Below are positions 63,240 to 64,000 of a stretch of DNA of 64,000 bases, piece after piece. How positions within the stretch are numbered: the first letter of the stretch is position 1; each line of letters opens with the position of its first letter. The stretch is from contig NZ_CP033917.1 in NCBI RefSeq assembly GCF_003815655.1, forward strand, positions 1 to 64,000, read 5' to 3'. A program made the translations under genes and the position numbers. Below the pieces are notes generated by a model, which worked only from the letters and a program-made list of their open reading frames with translations, made no database searches and was not told the DNA's origin. The stretch comes from Chryseobacterium sp. G0201. Lineage in GTDB: Bacteria; Bacteroidota; Bacteroidia; Flavobacteriales; Weeksellaceae.

Positions 63240-63796
63240 TTATACCAAAGCGTTCTCAGGATGTTCTTTTAAAAGCTTTAAAGGTGGCAGATATGTAAAT
63301 TCAAGTTTTACATTGGTTTTCTCCAATCGATTAATTACATCTTTTATTTCCCAATCTTCCATAGCAATTGATTGAAAATTATACCTTCTGTAATACCTTT
63401 TTATCGTTCATTTGATGTGCAGTGTTGCTTTTAGGAATTTCAACAATGTAAACAACCTTATTTTCTTCTTTTGTACCGACTTGAATTGGTGTAATAATAA
63501 TATTTGGAATAGTTGGTGATATTGTACTGTTAATTACTTGCTCTAGCCATTCTTTCGAGTAGTCATTTGCATCTATTGGGTCAATCTTTTCGATGAGTTT
63601 TACCCATTTCATCGAATTCTCGAACACCATAAATTATAGTTCCTCCATCAGAGTTTGCAAAAGCGCTAACATCCTTACTAATTTCTTTCTTTTTTTCATT
63701 TACTTTACTTATGGAGCCAGCTCCTTTGTAGTCAAGATGTATATTTTCCTCAATACAATCTTTTATAAATTGATTTATTTTTTCTAATGTCCACAT
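63240..63796 (-). pseudogene. Frameshifted AlbA_2/Schlafen-type ATP-binding domain protein
   Basis: Three minus-strand frames join into one protein: MWTLEKINQFIKDCIEENIHLDYKGAG to SDGGTIIYGVREFDEMGK (to about 63590), then DPIDANDYSKEWLEQVINST to VVYIVEIPKSNTAHQMNDK (to about 63400), then RYYRRYNFQSIAMEDWEIKDVI to HPENALV (stop at 63240). ANSDGGTIIYGV, the (N/S)xWLEQVI segment and YYRRYNF are typical of the AlbA_2 (Schlafen, HTH-associated) family. The breaks lie at short A runs, so true decay and sequencing error are both possible. The first ATG at 63796 gives about 185 residues. Confidence 0.75.
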
Positions 63797-63932
63797 AGTT
63801 TTAAAGTAATTACGTACAACTTTCAAATTACTCATTGCGTCAATTTGATTTATATAACTTTCGTAAAGCTATTTATGCTACTAATATAAAATTTATTTTG
63901 ATGATTTGATTGTTAAGTGCTTACAAATCTTT

Positions 63933-64000
63933 TCATCTTAAATTTCTACATTCACGAAACAATGCATAAACATCTTTATCTTTTTTATTTTTATAAGATA
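63933..64000 (-). CDS. C-terminal end of an unknown protein (partial)
   Basis: A minus-strand frame open from the window edge reads SYKNKKDKDVYALFRECRNL, Arg, stop (TGA at 63935-63933). Composition is protein-like. The gene would start beyond base 64000. No family can be assigned from 21 residues. Confidence 0.3.
   Translation of the reverse strand, partial: SYKNKKDKDVYALFRECRNLR

Noticed and set aside
1..64000. CRISPR arrays, tRNA or rRNA genes, insertion sequences, prophage
   Set aside because: I saw no regularly spaced direct repeats, cloverleaf sequences, transposase genes or phage structural genes; the repeats present are scattered single palindromes.

Overview
The window looks like a chromosomal segment of a flavobacterium, most probably Chryseobacterium or a close relative. 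The DNA is AT-rich and start codons lack clear Shine-Dalgarno sequences. Several genes sit behind the Bacteroidota promoter element TAnnTTTG. There is a SusC/SusD pair, and several dispersed palindromic repeat families recur between genes. I see no tRNA, rRNA, CRISPR array, insertion sequence or phage genes.

Layout. Bases 1-4700 hold the tail of a mannitol-dehydrogenase-family gene, a FucP-type sugar permease, a hotdog thioesterase and DNA topoisomerase III. Bases 4.8-12.6 kb are a minus-strand housekeeping and stress region: a secreted orphan M17 N-terminal domain, a pirin, a Crp/Fnr regulator, a CPA1 Na+/H+ antiporter, and an MhqO/MhqD-like quinone-detoxification group with a second MhqO and a small acetyltransferase. 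The pirin and second mhqO genes share an almost identical promoter with a 16-bp near-palindrome. Bases 12.8-15.9 kb hold a methionine ABC importer (metN-metI-metQ). Its leader encodes a 22-codon peptide rich in Met and Cys codons and ends in a strong terminator hairpin, a candidate ribosome-mediated attenuator. Bases 16.0-23.4 kb hold a GH3 glycosidase with a textbook promoter, a TonB-dependent receptor, a DUF2652 protein, a metallophosphoesterase and a trans-aconitate methyltransferase.

Bases 24.0-60.5 kb form one large rhamnogalacturonan (pectin) utilisation locus. The plus-strand arm has a GH28, a 1187-residue DUF4450 protein, a GH65-like secreted protein, a GntR-type regulator with a sugar-sensing domain, and an NTF2-like protein. 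The minus-strand arm has two parts. One is L-rhamnose catabolism: RhaT importer, RhaI isomerase, rhamnulokinase, a fused aldolase/lactaldehyde dehydrogenase and an FMN lactate dehydrogenase. The other is polymer attack: SusC/SusD, PL11 lyase, GH105, GH106, GH2, a second GH28, two CE12-type acetylesterases and a DUF4350 protein. Together these would deacetylate and cut rhamnogalacturonan I, trim galactose, unsaturated and saturated galacturonate and rhamnose, import rhamnose and convert it to DHAP and pyruvate. Two candidate operator families (AATCGATT palindromes and tandem ATCCTGC boxes) tie the locus together.

Bases 60.7-64.0 kb look more accessory: a secreted surface protein, a DUF1826 protein, a twice-frameshifted AlbA_2/Schlafen-type pseudogene and short protein-like remnants.
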